Numbered from the stretch's first letter, positions 32,768-45,868 are shown. The stretch: 64,000 nt of DNA from Gnomoniopsis sp. IMI 355080 (GCA_027946555.1 JAPEVC010000151.1:25767-89766); one strand, 5' to 3'. The notes: generated by a model from the letters alone, not told the origin. A program made the numbers and translations.

Positions 32768-35429
32768 CCCTCCTATACCGAGTTCACTCTGCAGCATCTG
32801 GAACTACTGACGTTCTCCTGCTTATCGCTCCTGAAGACAAGACTTGACAGGTAGTCCAGCTGCTCTTCCCTACTCCCAATCCTGCCACAGCACATCTGCA
32901 TCGACCTCGCGCCAGCCGTCGTTGCTGTCAACGCAATGCTTGGAAGGACACAGCTTACCCTAATAAAGAGTCGCTCAGCTATTCACCTTGTCAATCTATG
33001 CAGACCGATCAAGCGCACCAGCCCTAGCACGTGTTGCATGTTCCTTTGGTAGGTCTCACGCAGTCTCGCTTTGCTGAGCTAGCACTGACCTCCGCTAGTC
33101 CCGCTCTGCTGATTCTGCACCTCGCCAACGCATCACGATCCACTACAAATGCCTTCACACCACACTCGATCATCAATACTCACAGCATCAGGACCAAGTC
33201 GACAAGAATCAAGGCCGGTGACCTCGTCACGCCCGTAGCACTGTGAGCCTTCCGTCTGTGCCGCCCATCAACCACAGCGCTCATGCACTGCAAGTTGACA
33301 ACCCCAAGCTCGTCTCACATCCACCCCACCACCCTCCTTTACCAATTTTAGTATTCTGATCTTCCCATCTACCCCTCCACATCTCTGCTAACTCACTTCA
33401 CCACTCTTTTGCAGACCGCCATATCCTCGGATCCACCTCGCACTACAACTCCACTTCTTCGCCCTCACAATATACCCTGGGTGTTCTTTTGATCACAAGG
33501 AGACCTGTCTCCAGGGAGGTGCGGTGGGCTGAGGTACCCAGCCCTCTGTAATTCCACGGCCTCTGTGATGCGGTGGGCTCCAGCTCTGCCCTCTTGGTAA
33601 CCTGGTTTAACTCCACGGTCACACGTTTCATGGACCCCAGATCTGCCCGTGCTCCCCAGACCTAGGCCTGTGCCCGCAATGGTCTGCGCGAATCTCCTAG
33701 CCCTGTGGCCGCGATGGAGTTGGGCCAGTGCTTTGACGGCTGTTCCATGAGGCTGGGTAATGTGATCCTCTCGTCTTTCGTCTACTCTCGACCAACGTCC
33801 TGTCAGCCAAAACTTCAGATGCCGCCCTCTGCGGAAAAGCTTGGAAGAATTCTGGTGTCTACCCTGTGTCGTCCATCGGTGGTATTCCGATCATTTGCCA
33901 TGACCCTTCTCCCCACCCCGATCATCCACTTGCTCTGCTGAATTGTGATTACAGATATCCAGCGGCCCTCTCCCTCTGTTGTGCTCGACTTGATTTTCAG
34001 CTCCTTTTCCAACGTCAGTCCCAGACTCGGCAGCGCCACCAAGCCAGTTGTAAGCGCGGTGCTATCTCAGTGCATCGATGCAGGCCTTCTTGACCCCAAG
34101 CTGCCCCTATCACGCGCCTTGCCCAAGCTGCACTACACACGCCACCCCAAGAGCGTATAGGGCGTAGGTGACAGCATCTTGGCCCTCGAATCCTTGCTAC
34201 CTTGCTAGCCATCTTTGCTGACTCCATACCAGGCCTCCTAGCTTTGCAGTTTGTATCAAGAGACCACTCCAAAGGTGTGCCTCTGGTGTTGTTGGTTTTG
34301 CTCTGCTGACTTGATGATGACAGGCGTTCCCAGTCCTACTGAGAGGCGCTGCAGGCCCAGCCACGGTCTCTGCTAGCCACCATAAGCTTCTGTGATACTA
34401 TGCAGCGACTCCGCATCTCGCGTGAGTCTTCGAGAGACTGCAAGCAGCAGGCGCAGATTTTGACGTCAGGTATTCTGTCCCCACCAATCTCGAGTGGTCT
34501 TCGTTGAGACTGTACCACCCGTCGCCCATACATCGCTGACTTGCTTGCCTCAGGCCCTTCTGGACAAAGATTCCGAATCGAGGCTTCACAATCTACTCGA
34601 CTCGCGATGCCCCCTCATCTGTCCAGCCGCAAATAAGAACCGTCAAACTTGACCTCGACCCTAGCCACGACGCCTCCACGAGTGCACCAACACCTCAGTT
34701 TCCAGCAGAATCGAGATCTTCCTGTCAAGAGCGAAGTCCTGGCTACCACCCTGACACATCCTCCCGACCTACACTCCTGCTTCCCGGAATGGTGGGCGGT
34801 TCATGAAGCAAGCGACTTGTGGCAGTAGGCATGAGACAGACCCAGCTCCCGTCCATCTTTACCACGATGTTGTTGTCCCCCCCCCCTCTTCCAATTGACA
34901 CCTTGTTGCCTACCATGAGCAACAAATACATATGCTGAGTCAACGCATCCTGTAATCCTACTGGCTGGTCTGCCATTGCATATTTCTTTCACACTCCATC
35001 AATCACAACATTGGAAAGGCATCTCGGCTTAGCCCAGCCTAGCCCAGCCCAGCCCAGCCCGCATCCCCTGCGGCACACACAGCATGCTATGCCTCGATCT
35101 GCTGGACCAAGTACAGTTTATTCAAGCTTGTCGGACTGCACTGACAAACAAGCACCGCCGTAGCGAAGCCGCACAATTGGAGACACAGTTTCAGGCGCTT
35201 CAAAAGTCAATCCAAGTTCCAGGACATCGGACTCCAGCAAAGAAGGCAAGTCAACTCCCAGGATCTAATGACCTAACTCCAGTATGTGGATGTACCGCTG
35301 ACCGACCTTAGCTGCCGGCAACATACAACGTCCCCAACTCCGAAGAACGGCCAACGTCATCACGGTCGTCGTCTGCGCTTGTCCTCAAGAAAGACCAAAC
35401 CACTCCTCAAGCCCACAACAATCGCACTC
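32768..35429. other. Gene-free, C-rich stretch
   Basis: No gene recognised. Contains the right copy of the 242-bp repeat and a sequence at about 33350-33416 that looks like an isolated intron (TGCTAAC branch, TTTTGCAG acceptor), plus an AGCCC microrepeat near 35036-35060. Confidence 0.4.
33515..33757 (+). repeat. Dispersed 242-bp repeat, right copy
   Basis: Same-strand partner of 31051-31292, offset by about 2.46 kb. The first 90 bases are nearly identical and divergence rises toward the right end. Confidence 0.85.
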
Positions 35430-35898
35430 ACAGCCTCCACCTGCGCTGAAAGCTCGCCGCTTCAAGTGTTGGATGTACCGTTTGCAGCTGCTGCATCGGC
35501 TCTGGGATCAGCGTTGGCAGCGCCCTTAACGGCCTTCTTGGCTGCCTTGGCATCAGCAGCGTTTGCATCGGCACCATTCGCAGCGCATCCGCAACAGCGT
35601 TGGCAGCGGCACCCTTCGCACCCTTCTTGCCCGCGGCGGCTGTATCACTGGCGTCGGCTGTGCCATTTCCAGCTGCTGCGTTGGCACCGGCATCAGCAGC
35701 GGCAGCGCCCTTCACGGTCTTCTTAGCTGTCTTGCTGTGAGCAGCTCGCGCACACATCCTGGCAAGGATCGACGATAGCAGCTGTCTCAGCCTTTCATTT
35801 GGTACGTTCAAGTTTGCCTGACCATTGTTGTTTTCGTCGCCCTTTGTTTTGACCGGGTGATGATGGCTGACGGCGCTCCTTCCACAGACAGTCCACTA
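35430..35898 (-). pseudogene. Ala/Lys/Gly-rich repeat protein remnant
   Basis: On the minus strand, a frame open from 35898 reads an Asn/Gly-rich segment, then LRQLLSSILARM, then an Ala/Lys/Gly-rich region containing TAKKTVKGAAAADAGANAAA. Near 35590 this sense is lost in that frame but reappears in another as AAKKAVKGAANADPRADAAAA, so the region contains a duplicated low-complexity unit broken by a frameshift. This resembles small fungal nuclear proteins that combine a short helical N terminus with a Lys/Ala-rich tail, but no named family can be assigned. No ATG is in a good position. Confidence 0.35.
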
Positions 35899-36612
35899 CC
35901 CATTGACCTACTGCTTCGCCTTGACACTCATTACATACGACGCGGCAATATCGCCCTCGCCGTCCATGGTGTCTACAGACGTCCGCTTCCTGGTGCTGTC
36001 TTTTGGCTGGCTCCTGTCTAGAAAATCCACCTGCGTCCCGTCATCCGGTTAACCTGGCACCCTCGTGGTGGTCTGACACAGTGGCGTAATGGTGGGTGGC
36101 CTGGGGAGCTGGTTCCGAAGCCAGCGCCTGGAAGCGATGTGCTGTAGATTCTGGGACTGGTGCGGGCGTCAAGCCACCATCATTCGGCAGCTCCGCCATC
36201 CTTCTTTGAGCTTACCTCCAAGGCTCCAGCGACTCTCATCATGCTTACATCACACGACATCGCAAGTCCGAAACAGAAGACGGCCACATCGGCGATCGTG
36301 GTCCCAGGCCGACTAATTTTCCTCTCAACTACACTAAACCGGGGCAAGACATGGGCACGCTCGGTTGCAAGAAGGCCCACATCACAACCTGTTACAACAC
36401 CACAACTACATCGTGACGCCCCCACTCCGGCTTGAGGCGAGAGGTGCTGCCTACATCGTCCCATGTCCTTGACACCCAATCCATCATTGCCGCCATCGAA
36501 TATCAGTGCATTGGACAGGCAGCAGGCTCCCTCAATATGAAATTGACCAACTGGCTTCTACATCACTAGCACCGGCACCGGAACGCCCGAGGCTGCGGTC
36601 AATACCCCTGTC

Positions 36613-36996
36613 GTGGTGCCCATTAACCAGCGCCGCCATATGCTGTACTCGATATCGCAGTGTGTGGCCTCTGGACATGTCCGACGCACCGACATTCTAA
36701 AAGCCCCTGACCAGCACACCAGCATCCCATCTACCGATTCGGCCGCCACTAAGGAGACATCCAAATTTATCGGCTCCGTGAGTGATGACACCTTGAAGCA
36801 GCCCGCTCTTCCCACTGATACTCGCCTCCTTATTGACGCTGACCACGCTTAGCGTCAATTGCAGGAGATTGAGCAGCAGCAATCCGTTGTGGTGGAGAAC
36901 AGCGATACAGTGGCCAGTGGCTCTCTTTCCTCTCATTGTCATGACGAACGTGCGACCTTGCCTAGGTTTGCAGTCCTCAGTCAAGCTCTACCGTAA
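36613..36996 (+). pseudogene. Orphan coding-like frame split by an amber codon
   Basis: The plus-strand frame reads sensibly (RRHMLYSISQCVASGHVRRT, then SDDTLKQPALPTDTRLLIDADHA). It meets TAG at 36850-36852 and continues in the same frame with RQLQEIEQQQSVVVENSD to a TAA at 36994. The Gln-rich context suggests the amber replaced a CAG. No family recognised; the upstream part is open without a Met. Confidence 0.3.
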
Positions 36997-37726
36997 CATG
37001 GCGCCATGAGGTTAGGCAGCGGCATACGCCGCTTTGTCCGACTTGTATGAAAAGGCAAGCGTGCCTCTACAAGCAGCCCTGGATCACCTTCCGCCCTGTC
37101 ACCGCTGCCGAGTCTGCCACTCCCTTATGGCGCTGCCACCAACAACATCACTGGCATAAGTCTCCTGGCCTCCTCCACTGCTTCCTCGTCCGGTTTTCCA
37201 GTTGCCGCCAGCGGTCCCAGTCCCTCGGGCATTGGCTACGCCCAGCTTCAGCCGCAGGACTGCCTTGGTGCCCATGGCTTTACCCCGGCTCTCTGATCAG
37301 GTTTGAGGTGCTGCTTTGAGCTCACAATACTACTTCCAATGCTAGGCCATCAAGCTTAGTACGACGTTTTCAGGGTATCGGCGAACTTTACAGTGCACGA
37401 AGCCAGCTTAGGCAACAGGGCCCGGATTCCAGCTCCGAGCTGCGGGGCTTCAGCAAAACACAGCCACGCGCCCGAATCAAGACGTCCAAGACACAGCGTA
37501 GCGATCCCAATAACAGTACCTTCTCTCCTGAGCTCCTCACGCAGAGCAGAGCCTTAGCCATCGCTTCGCCCAGGCTCCTCCGGCGGAGGCTCTTCCGGCG
37601 GCATACAGCAATTGCACGATCTCCATCTTCAAGCCGTCCTGTTACTGTCCGACCTCGCTAGACTCGAAGCTGGCTCAGCACTCGCAGCATGGCCTACAGC
37701 ATGGCTTGCCATGTGCTTCACACAGA
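36997..37726. other. Gene-free stretch
   Basis: Nothing recognised. A frame leading into the next entry is open from about 37530 but has no ATG before 37727. Confidence 0.35.
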
Positions 37727-38197
37727 ATGATCGGCAATCGACCTTTTGGTTTGGCTCAATGCCTTCACAGCGGCGACTGTGGTGCCAGACAGACACGTCT
37801 TCACGTTCAACCGCCGGCCATCGCTAGGTTTGTGTTGACAGGACAGCCCTCAACGATGCTGCCATCCTTCAGGTCTCCCAACAGCTTACCTCATTGCTCT
37901 TCTCCAATGAGCGGGCTGCTCAGAAGTCCCCCAGCAATTAGCAGCATCGTTGCGACTGGGTGAGTATGCCTCCTGGCTTGTTTAATAGATGGATGAAGTC
38001 TGATTTGCTCCCGAAACAGATGCTCACATCGCCGCTTACCAACGTGGCCCTCCGTCTTCAGGTTGACGAGGTCTCTGCTTAGCTACGCTTTCACCGCGCC
38101 GGTGCCATTCACCGTCCCTGCAGGACCTCCCATACCTCTCTCTGAAAGCGCTGGCCCAACAGAACAACATCGCCTCCCTTGTCTAGCTAGAAGTTGA
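37727..38197 (+). CDS. Candidate two-exon orphan gene
   Basis: Exons 37727..37959 and 38020..38197 give 136 residues across a 60-base GTGAGT...ACAG intron. The joined frame is open for 180 bases beyond the junction. Composition is Pro, Ser and Leu rich with no recognised motif or signal peptide. Evidence is limited to the intron and the long joint frame. Confidence 0.27.
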
Positions 38198-38315
38198 GGG
38201 TTGTAGCGCTACCCAACTCGTCGGCACCAAGCTCTGGCCTTAGACCGCGACAAGAAGAACCTATTCCTGCTCAATCTTCGAAGTCAAGGACCTCGAAGAC
38301 TCTTCCGACGAGGTC

Positions 38316-38849
38316 ATGTGCTGCAATGATCTGAGTGGCGATGCTGGTAATGTCTTCGAATATATCTGCGACTCGTCCATCTCCGGCGCACAAATTACAC
38401 AGCTCGAATTGGCTACCAGGCATGGCCACTGGCTACGTAGGTCAAGCGGAGGTGAGGCAACAACAGCGGCGGCGGCAGCAGTGCCGACCATAGTTGGACG
38501 CCGACGACGACCACCGGCAGCATCAAACGCTTTACAGTTGTCTCCAGCGTGTCTTCCAGACCGTCCACTTTTCAATTTTCTTCCGGGGTGCGCCACTAAC
38601 ATTCTGGCGTCTTATAAACCCTTCCGCATCGCCGACTCTGCTCACCAGAAATGGCCCACTGTCGTTGGCTGGATTGCTTACATGGGCAAGTAAGTAATAC
38701 TCAGTTACCTTGGCTTCATGCTCTCTGCTAACCCCGCGTGTTACAGTATTGACCCCCCCCCCAGCGTATCTTACTCTCGCAGCCTCCAGTTTTTCTTAGT
38801 TGCCACTCTGAAAGAACATAAGATCTCGAATGTCCCTCTTGGATATTGA
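38316..38849 (+). CDS. Candidate two-exon orphan gene
   Basis: Exons 38316..38689 and 38747..38849 give 158 residues. The 57-base intron is textbook (GTAAGT donor, GCTAAC branch, TTACAG acceptor). The protein starts MCCNDLSGDAGNVFEY, has a central Ala and Arg run, and ends with WPTVVGWIAYMG and LKEHKISNVPLGY. The second exon begins next to a C-run. No family recognised; the minus strand is also open over part of the first exon. Confidence 0.3.
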
Positions 38850-40176
38850 CGAAACCCCCCACGCTTCGATCTATTGGTTGAACAGAGTACCAAAGCCTTC
38901 TCTTGAAGATGTCATCATCCGCAGGAACCGGAACATTGCGCCAGCCGAGCGATGCTCAGAGGAGCTCGCAGCAGGCCTCCTGAGATGTTGCCCAACGGCG
39001 ACCTGAGCGAAGATCAACTGTGCTGTGTAAGTGACTTGAATGTGTGCCCCGCAAAGTTAGCCAGCTAACGAAATTTTGTAGGTGCAGACTGTCCAACACC
39101 ACTGCCATCACCGAGGCCTGGTCAGTTCTCACCGAGCCTCAGGCAGCAGCCAGTGCAGCAGAAATCGGTCACCCTGATCGATGAGACAGTGTGTAGTCAG
39201 TACTAGCACCAGGACGGCGTCCATTGTGCCGAGATCATCTTGCGACAGCCACTGCGACAGCCACTGCGATAGCCACTGCGACAGCCACTGCGATAGCCAC
39301 TGCGACAGCCACTGCGATAGCCACTGCGACAGCCACTGCGATAGGCCACTCAAAGCCTGTGGCGGCTAAGACTACGACCTACATCGTCCCGGCCCCCGTT
39401 GCTCTATCCTCTACCACCTCCGCTGTGCCAACCACCGTTGCTGCCGGCCTGACTTCGATATCACCGCATTTCCAAGGCCTAGAACACAGCCGGGTGATCT
39501 CAAGAGCTGAGACCAAGACCAGGTCCTGATTCGCCGCAACCTCATGGTGTACAAATATCATGACAGCAGGCTAGCAGCACTTCTTGCCATTGCGAAAGCC
39601 ATCCGAGCTCTTCTTAGCGATGCTTCCCCTTACGGCGCTCCTGACAAGCCGTGTAATGCCCATCGGCGTCTATGCAATGCTCCGCACCCAGGATCGCCGT
39701 CACAATTACCAACAGAGCAAAGTCCCTGGGGTCCCGAGATCTTTGGTCGTGAGCCAATCCTCAACCACTGGAATGCTCGACCATCACATGGATATACTCG
39801 GGGCCCTCCTTCCCGATCGAAGTAATGGATCCAGCATAGCCGGCCCAGATGAGGTCTTGCGCCCTTAGTGATACAGCCGGTATCAGTCCGATCTTGGTTA
39901 CAGAATTCGAACTCTGCATTTGGCAAATTTGACAGCCTGCGCCAAACCTCACAACATCCCAGCATCTTATCGCCCACTCGGACTTGCTGATACAACATTG
40001 AGGTTGTTCCAAATGAGCCTTGGAATTCCTCGGCTTGTTTCAGAGCTTTCAGGACCTTCCTACCTATCGAGCATGCCGCCTAACATCCCCGCCTTCATTG
40101 AACAACGGCCGGCCGTGGTCAAACCTGGGCATCCCGATGCACCTTTCCTCGTACCGCTACCGGCTTTTCTCGGATC
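38850..40176. other. Spacer with minisatellite
   Basis: No convincing gene. An intron-like segment (39035-39081, GTAAGT donor, GCTAAC branch, TTTTGTAG acceptor) again lies on the plus strand, but only short frames flank it. The 12-bp minisatellite is listed separately. Confidence 0.35.
39241..39345. repeat. 12-bp minisatellite with alternating variants
   Basis: Eight full units and a partial ninth of TGCGA(C/T)AGCCAC. After two C units the variants alternate T, C, T, C, T, C, so the later part is effectively a 24-bp repeat. Both strands are open across it because the unit is a multiple of three. Confidence 0.95.
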
Positions 40177-40679
40177 ATGTCGTTATCGCCGCTGAGAAAG
40201 TCCAACGTCCATCGGCGCCGAACAGAAGGGGTCTGTGCCATTTCCCACGACCATCGTCATTCTGGGTATACCAAGGCTGTGGGGTATGGAGGCTGGAATG
40301 GGAGAACTTCGCCAATTCAGAATCCGGCATCGTCTCCTCTGAAATGTGTTTTGGGCAAGTGAGACGGGGCGCTGATCTTGTCCTCGTACCACTCTAGAGT
40401 TGCTAACGCAACGTCCACAGCAATCGCAAACAAGCGCCTGTTGATGACCTTGGAGTCTGTAAGCGATACAGCATCCACGCCAACCGTAGGACAGGCAAAT
40501 TCCACATCGTGCCGGAGGCGTTGTCACACTCGCCACCCACAAACAACCAGACGCATCTGGACCCACTGCGCGGACGGCATTTTCTGCCGAACGACCGCGC
40601 TAAACACCGGACGATGGCTGGAGATGGTGGGCATCTAAGACTCAAGCCGTTGCAACCTCCTCCAGAGGACGTCCGTTGA
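40177..40679 (+). CDS. Candidate two-exon orphan gene
   Basis: Exons 40177..40358 and 40421..40679 join across a 62-base GTGAGA...CCACAG intron with a TGCTAAC branch site to give 146 residues. The second exon is open for 259 bases and reads as basic, His and Pro rich sequence (RRTGKFHIVPEALSHSPP, KPLQPPPEDVR). No recognised domain. The best supported of the four spliced candidates between 32 and 41 kb because the joined frame is long. Confidence 0.33.
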
Positions 40680-43600
40680 AAGGAAGTATCTTCGACATGT
40701 CATTGATCTTTGTCGCGCGCATTCAGAGTAAAGACGAACGCACGATTGGTGTTTGGGCATGCTGAGAACACGACCGTCGGCACTTTACGAATTCGTTCTT
40801 GATGAAGCGGCAATATCCGTAACGATCCAGCCCATGCAACACTTCCAGCACAGCACAACGCACGACGGCGACACCTCCAAAGGGGGTGTACTGTTGAAGC
40901 TTTGCCACAACAGGCCGGCATACAGTTTGAACGACAGTTCTCCTCTGTTATGTCGGGCGAAGGCCTCGTTTGTTTGGAGTGTATCGTTGTTCCGGTTCCA
41001 CTATGAACTAAATTCATCTCAGTACGGCGTCTGGTTTCTGCAGAACAAGTCGGTGCCGACGTATGATAGGGATGCCAGGCAAGACATTGCTGGCTTCAGA
41101 GGCTGCCGGCCCAATTCATAAGCTTTGCATGTGGATTTGCGGGAGAGCAACAAGACGTCCCTGGAAAGGTTGTCCATGTTCACCAGAACACAGTCGCTGG
41201 AATTGGGCAGGGCGAGCATTGAAGTGTTAGTCTTATGCTTCCTTGCTATGCCCCTCCATTCACCAGTGACGCCTCTCCATACCAGCTGGTGATCCTCGTG
41301 CCTTCGACGACCAGTCTCACACGCTATCACACGCTACCCAGCACCGACCTGGGCCTGTCCTTCTTGCATCGCTCGAGACGCGGCATGCTGAAGCACGTCC
41401 ACTGAGCTAAGACCGAAGTCAGTACCAGCATATAGGTTGCAAGTCGGAGACCCTGAGGGCGGCAAGACTAAGTACAACATGGTCTGGGTGTTCACGACGT
41501 TGGCATACGCTTTGCACTCAACGGCGCTGCAATTGCAAGGTGGACCTTATGCCCTCAGCGAGGCCCAGGCATCTATGACCCAGCCGGGTGGCGGCGGCCA
41601 CTATGGTCAGTACAGGTGTTCCCGATGCCTACTTCGACACCTCGAGTCAGCCTGCTGCTGTTCAGCTCTTGGCCTGATCCTAGAAACCAGCCTCTTCAGT
41701 GGGTGATAGTATCCCTACCGCATCCCCGGGCCATGGCTCGTACTCGTCTGCCCCTGAGTCCCATCCATCTGGGGCCGGGCGCGTCACTCCCCTCCTGGAG
41801 CATAAACACTGGCGGGCCGTCACCTTCTATAGCCCACGTTATACAACAGTACCCGCGCGCAGTCACGGCTAGCTATACTGGCAGCTGAGCCACTCCGCAA
41901 CTTGCGATCTGTAATGCGACTACAAAAGATTTCCGTTCGCAGAGAGTCGTCACAATCCTGCGTGTACGCATGCGCCTCTCAACCGCCGAATTGCTCTCCG
42001 CTCAGCTACCTGAGAAGGTGCCGAAAGACGCACTCGCAACTTGGAGGAGTGCTCGGTGCAGAGCAATGAGTGGGGCTGTGGAAGCTCCCAGAGCTAGTCG
42101 CGCTCGTCGATTAGCGAGCCTGCATTTGCATCACCACCCTCCAGCTTGGGGTTCACCTGCTGGGAAGAGGCATAGAGTCAACCGGCACGCCAGAGTTGAA
42201 ACTGAACAATTTCCTGGAGGATTAGCTGCTATGAACTTCAAGATTGAGCGTGTGGTGAAGAGCGTTTGGCACGGATTACAGCACCGGCAACTCCTCGCCT
42301 TGTTTGAAGTTCCTGCCGGCCAGCTTTTGCGCCACTCTTTCCAGCGCCTCAAGCGCACGCGAGTCTTGGGCCTTCGAAAGCCTAGCTACCGCTGTCCGAG
42401 CCCACATCAGCCCTGTTTTGGGCATTGACAGGACCAGGCGTACCGAGAAGTCCCATCCCTGTTATTGTTGTCTGCAATCGCCAATTCCACTTAACAAGTA
42501 TAGCTTACTTCTTGTGGACCGATGCTTTCGATGAAGGACGATGGATTTCCGAGTGGCGGCTGCTTGCCCGTAACGTCAACGACTTGCGCGTTGGCCACGA
42601 GGTCTTGGTTCATGGCCGTGTCTGCGAGCTTGTCCTTGATTCGTTCGTTGCTCGGTGACCGTGGGAGGTGTGGTGGCTCATCTCCTTCGCGTAACGGTTG
42701 TGAGCAAAGTTTGTTTAGCGGAAGAAGGTTGTCTGGAGTACAATCCTCGCAGTTGCGGCCCTGAAGACTAGCAAGCCGTCTTGCTGCTGACAATAACTTT
42801 CCTCGGTATGATGCCGATCCAGCCTCTGGGGGGCAAATCGCTTCATCAGCTATCAAGGCATAACGCTTGGGAGCTTCGAAGTGCATTCAAATCATGAGAC
42901 CCATTGTTGGCATAGCATGCATGGCATGGCATGGCGCGGCGTGGCATGGCTTCGACCCTTGACCACAAACACCGAATTTTTACGAGGTCTTCAACGTCCA
43001 AGATTCCATGCGGCAGCTATACACCGAGTATTCTTCGCACCAAAGGATCGATACCACATGGTGACGCACCGTCTCAAATCACGAAATCATCCCTTCTGCT
43101 GGCCCATGGCGGGTATCAACGTGGTACGCGCGTCAAACATTCATATCTTTTCGCCGCCGCCGAGTTGCGCAAATGGAGCCGGAACTACAGTCGGCGGATG
43201 ATCCGATGCAGATGCCATCCTCCTCTCCGAGGCCTGCCTGGGGATTACGGTGCAGGGTGGATGTGAGGCCAATCGCGCGCTGGCAAGCAAACGGCTGTAT
43301 CAGTTGGGCCGAAGACTGGAACTTTGAAAGGGGTTGATAATGGTCCCCGAGTACTCTCACTCAAGTCCATCTGACTGTGCGATGCTCCCTGAATGTGATT
43401 CTGGTGCCAAAGGTCGGGCGTCAGTCGCGGTCCACTCTCGAAGTTGTTGTCTGGCATGCAGTATATTACATCAAAGATCGCAGGAAATGGTGCTTGTGGT
43501 GAGTTGTGAGGCCGTCTTGCAATCCGCGAACTTCAAGGTTGACTTTCAAGAAGGTTCTTGCCAAAGCATTGGTATGCAAACGCCTCGGGTCGACATAAAA

Positions 43601-45868
43601 CCTGCCACGACCCGTGGCCGTGTTTCCTGCCTTGACCACTGTTTGTCGCCTACTTCCTTTGCAGAATGGAATGATCTATCAGCCTCAGACCCAGTCACAG
43701 ATACTTCACGATATTTCATATGGCAGCATATCTTGGCCTGCACCCTTCAGGGTAGGAAGAAAGCAGCCACGTCATGACAAAAGGCCGTTGAATCACGAGA
43801 CGTCGGACTAAAGCTGAGGATAAGGCGATTTTTCGCAGTTGTGCCGGTCGCTTCCACAACGCGTGGCCCCTCACGGCAGTGTCGCAGTCTGCACATCTTG
43901 CCAAGGTTGAAGCTTTGTGTACTGGTGTCCAGTCCAACGCTCGCTTCCGACGTCGCAGGGGCATGCCAGCAACGGGCGACAGTCCATGGATTGACCAAGG
44001 ACCAGGCAGCTCTAGCGCTGGGAAGCCGCTACAACAAACCCGCCAGCGCCATCACAGCCAGATCTCGAAGGGAGCTGTGTGTACAGGGTATGTGCGCGGG
44101 GGCCCAAACCAAGTTGGTGAGGGTGAGGTTAAGCCGTGAGCTCATAAGTCAGAGGCGACTACAATTCGTCGGCACTTGCTAAAGCCCACGCCAGCCGCTG
44201 CTACAGCAGTCAACTCAAGGATCAACAGAGGGAAAATCGCTTGTGGAAGACGAGCGTGTGGACGCCTTTGCTATAAGGCGAAGATTACCGGTTCATGCCG
44301 GTCTACCCAAATGGATCGCTACGCCCGAGGCATGTAAGCTGCTGCTGCTGGCTGCCGAGAATGTCAAGCTCTAGTTCTTCGACTTCCCCCTCTGGCGCCT
44401 TCCAAGGTTCTTACTGCAGGACACGCCCCCGTCACTGGCACCGTGACTGAAACCGGCGACTGGCGGCAATATTGGCCGTCCGTCGAGGGTACCGACCGAA
44501 ATTTACTCGGTCTGTAACTTCGAGTATCTCTTCTTCAACCTCAATTAGTTCTCCAAGGACGGCTCTGCTTACTTGTAGCTCCTACCCTGTTGTCACTGTA
44601 TGCTAATGTCAGGCGCGTGCCAGTGAATGGCGATAGTCCAGTTGCCGCCGCTGTGACGATATCACCAGTTCGGTGAAGGGCTATGCCCGGTTCTGGACAG
44701 CATTTATCTCACTCACCCAGTACGATCGTGTGTTGGTAAGAGAGCGGAGCTAGGTGGTCCAATATTTGAGAATGACTGTTTCAGTACGTGTTTAGGCGTG
44801 TTAGACCAAGCTCCAAGCTGTTCTCGAGTTCCTTTGGGAGACTTGGATTGAGCTGTCGAGGCCCTGCAATTAGGTAGTGAAATCCAGTAAGTACTCGAGC
44901 CCCGAAAATCTGTTTTTTTGCTGTTCCACCCACATCGGTAAAACGAAGCCTCTTTTTTTTACTCCCGGCTGCGGGCAGCTTGATCCGGTAGGGAGGGAGG
45001 AGCCGGCATGTCCGACTCTATCGGCCGCCACCGCATCTTTCAACTCAACTTCTTAACAGGGTCGGTGGTCGACCTGGTCGTACTAAAAGGCAAGAAGGAT
45101 ACTAGAAACTCGTTTCCAAATCTATATTGTCTGCCAGAACGACACAGTACAACTTCTTTTTCATCAAAACTAAGAGGCGCAGGGGCGCTGGACAGAACAC
45201 CTCAGTAGTCTCAGGGGTGTCGCCCGATAGACTGATACCTTTAGATTGCTGCTAACATTATTTCGAAACCCTTCAAGCCACTTAAATTTCACCGGGAAAA
45301 CAGCCGTTAGCAATGGGTACCTATTTCTAATCGCCACAGCAAACTGCGTCAACGAGTGTCGACATAGAGCTTGTAGGTGTTGCGGAATCCAAGGCTATGT
45401 CCCTCATCTCCAGATCCAGACCCCTCCGAGAAAAACACACTTGTAGATGCTTATTCCAAACAGCGAAAATCACAGACCGCGCTTACTCCGGAAGGAGACC
45501 CTCGTTCAACCGTCATGGTAACATCGACCCCAGGATTACCCAGGCTCAGACAAAAAGATTCATGAATATGGCATCCACCAACCTCCGGATCATCTCGACC
45601 TGGCTTCTGACTAGCTTCCAGCATTTGGTGACAGCTTCATCGTAATCATCAGGAGGATGGATCACTAACGACAGGTGAAGATGATAGTGACTGCTGCAGC
45701 TTATTACCGAGGCGAACAAGGTGCTGTAATGGCTGCAGGTCTTCTGTTCCTTTACGCACAACCTCCACATTCTCCCGGGAATATCCAGTCACGGTTGATG
45801 GCGGTGGCTGAGGAGACTGTCGGTCTTAGAGGTCTGATAAGCTTGCTGATTACGGCAAGCTTGACATC
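40680..45868. other. Gene-poor stretch
   Basis: Five kilobases with many short frames on both strands and no recognised domain. Contains a CATGG-type microrepeat at about 42910-42948. Frames such as the one at 41437-41706 read plausibly but have no start context or partner. Confidence 0.4.

Noticed and set aside
39129..39353. QWLS-repeat or CDSH-repeat protein across the minisatellite
   Set aside because: Every frame is open through a 12-bp tandem array, so the repeated peptide is an artefact of the DNA repeat.
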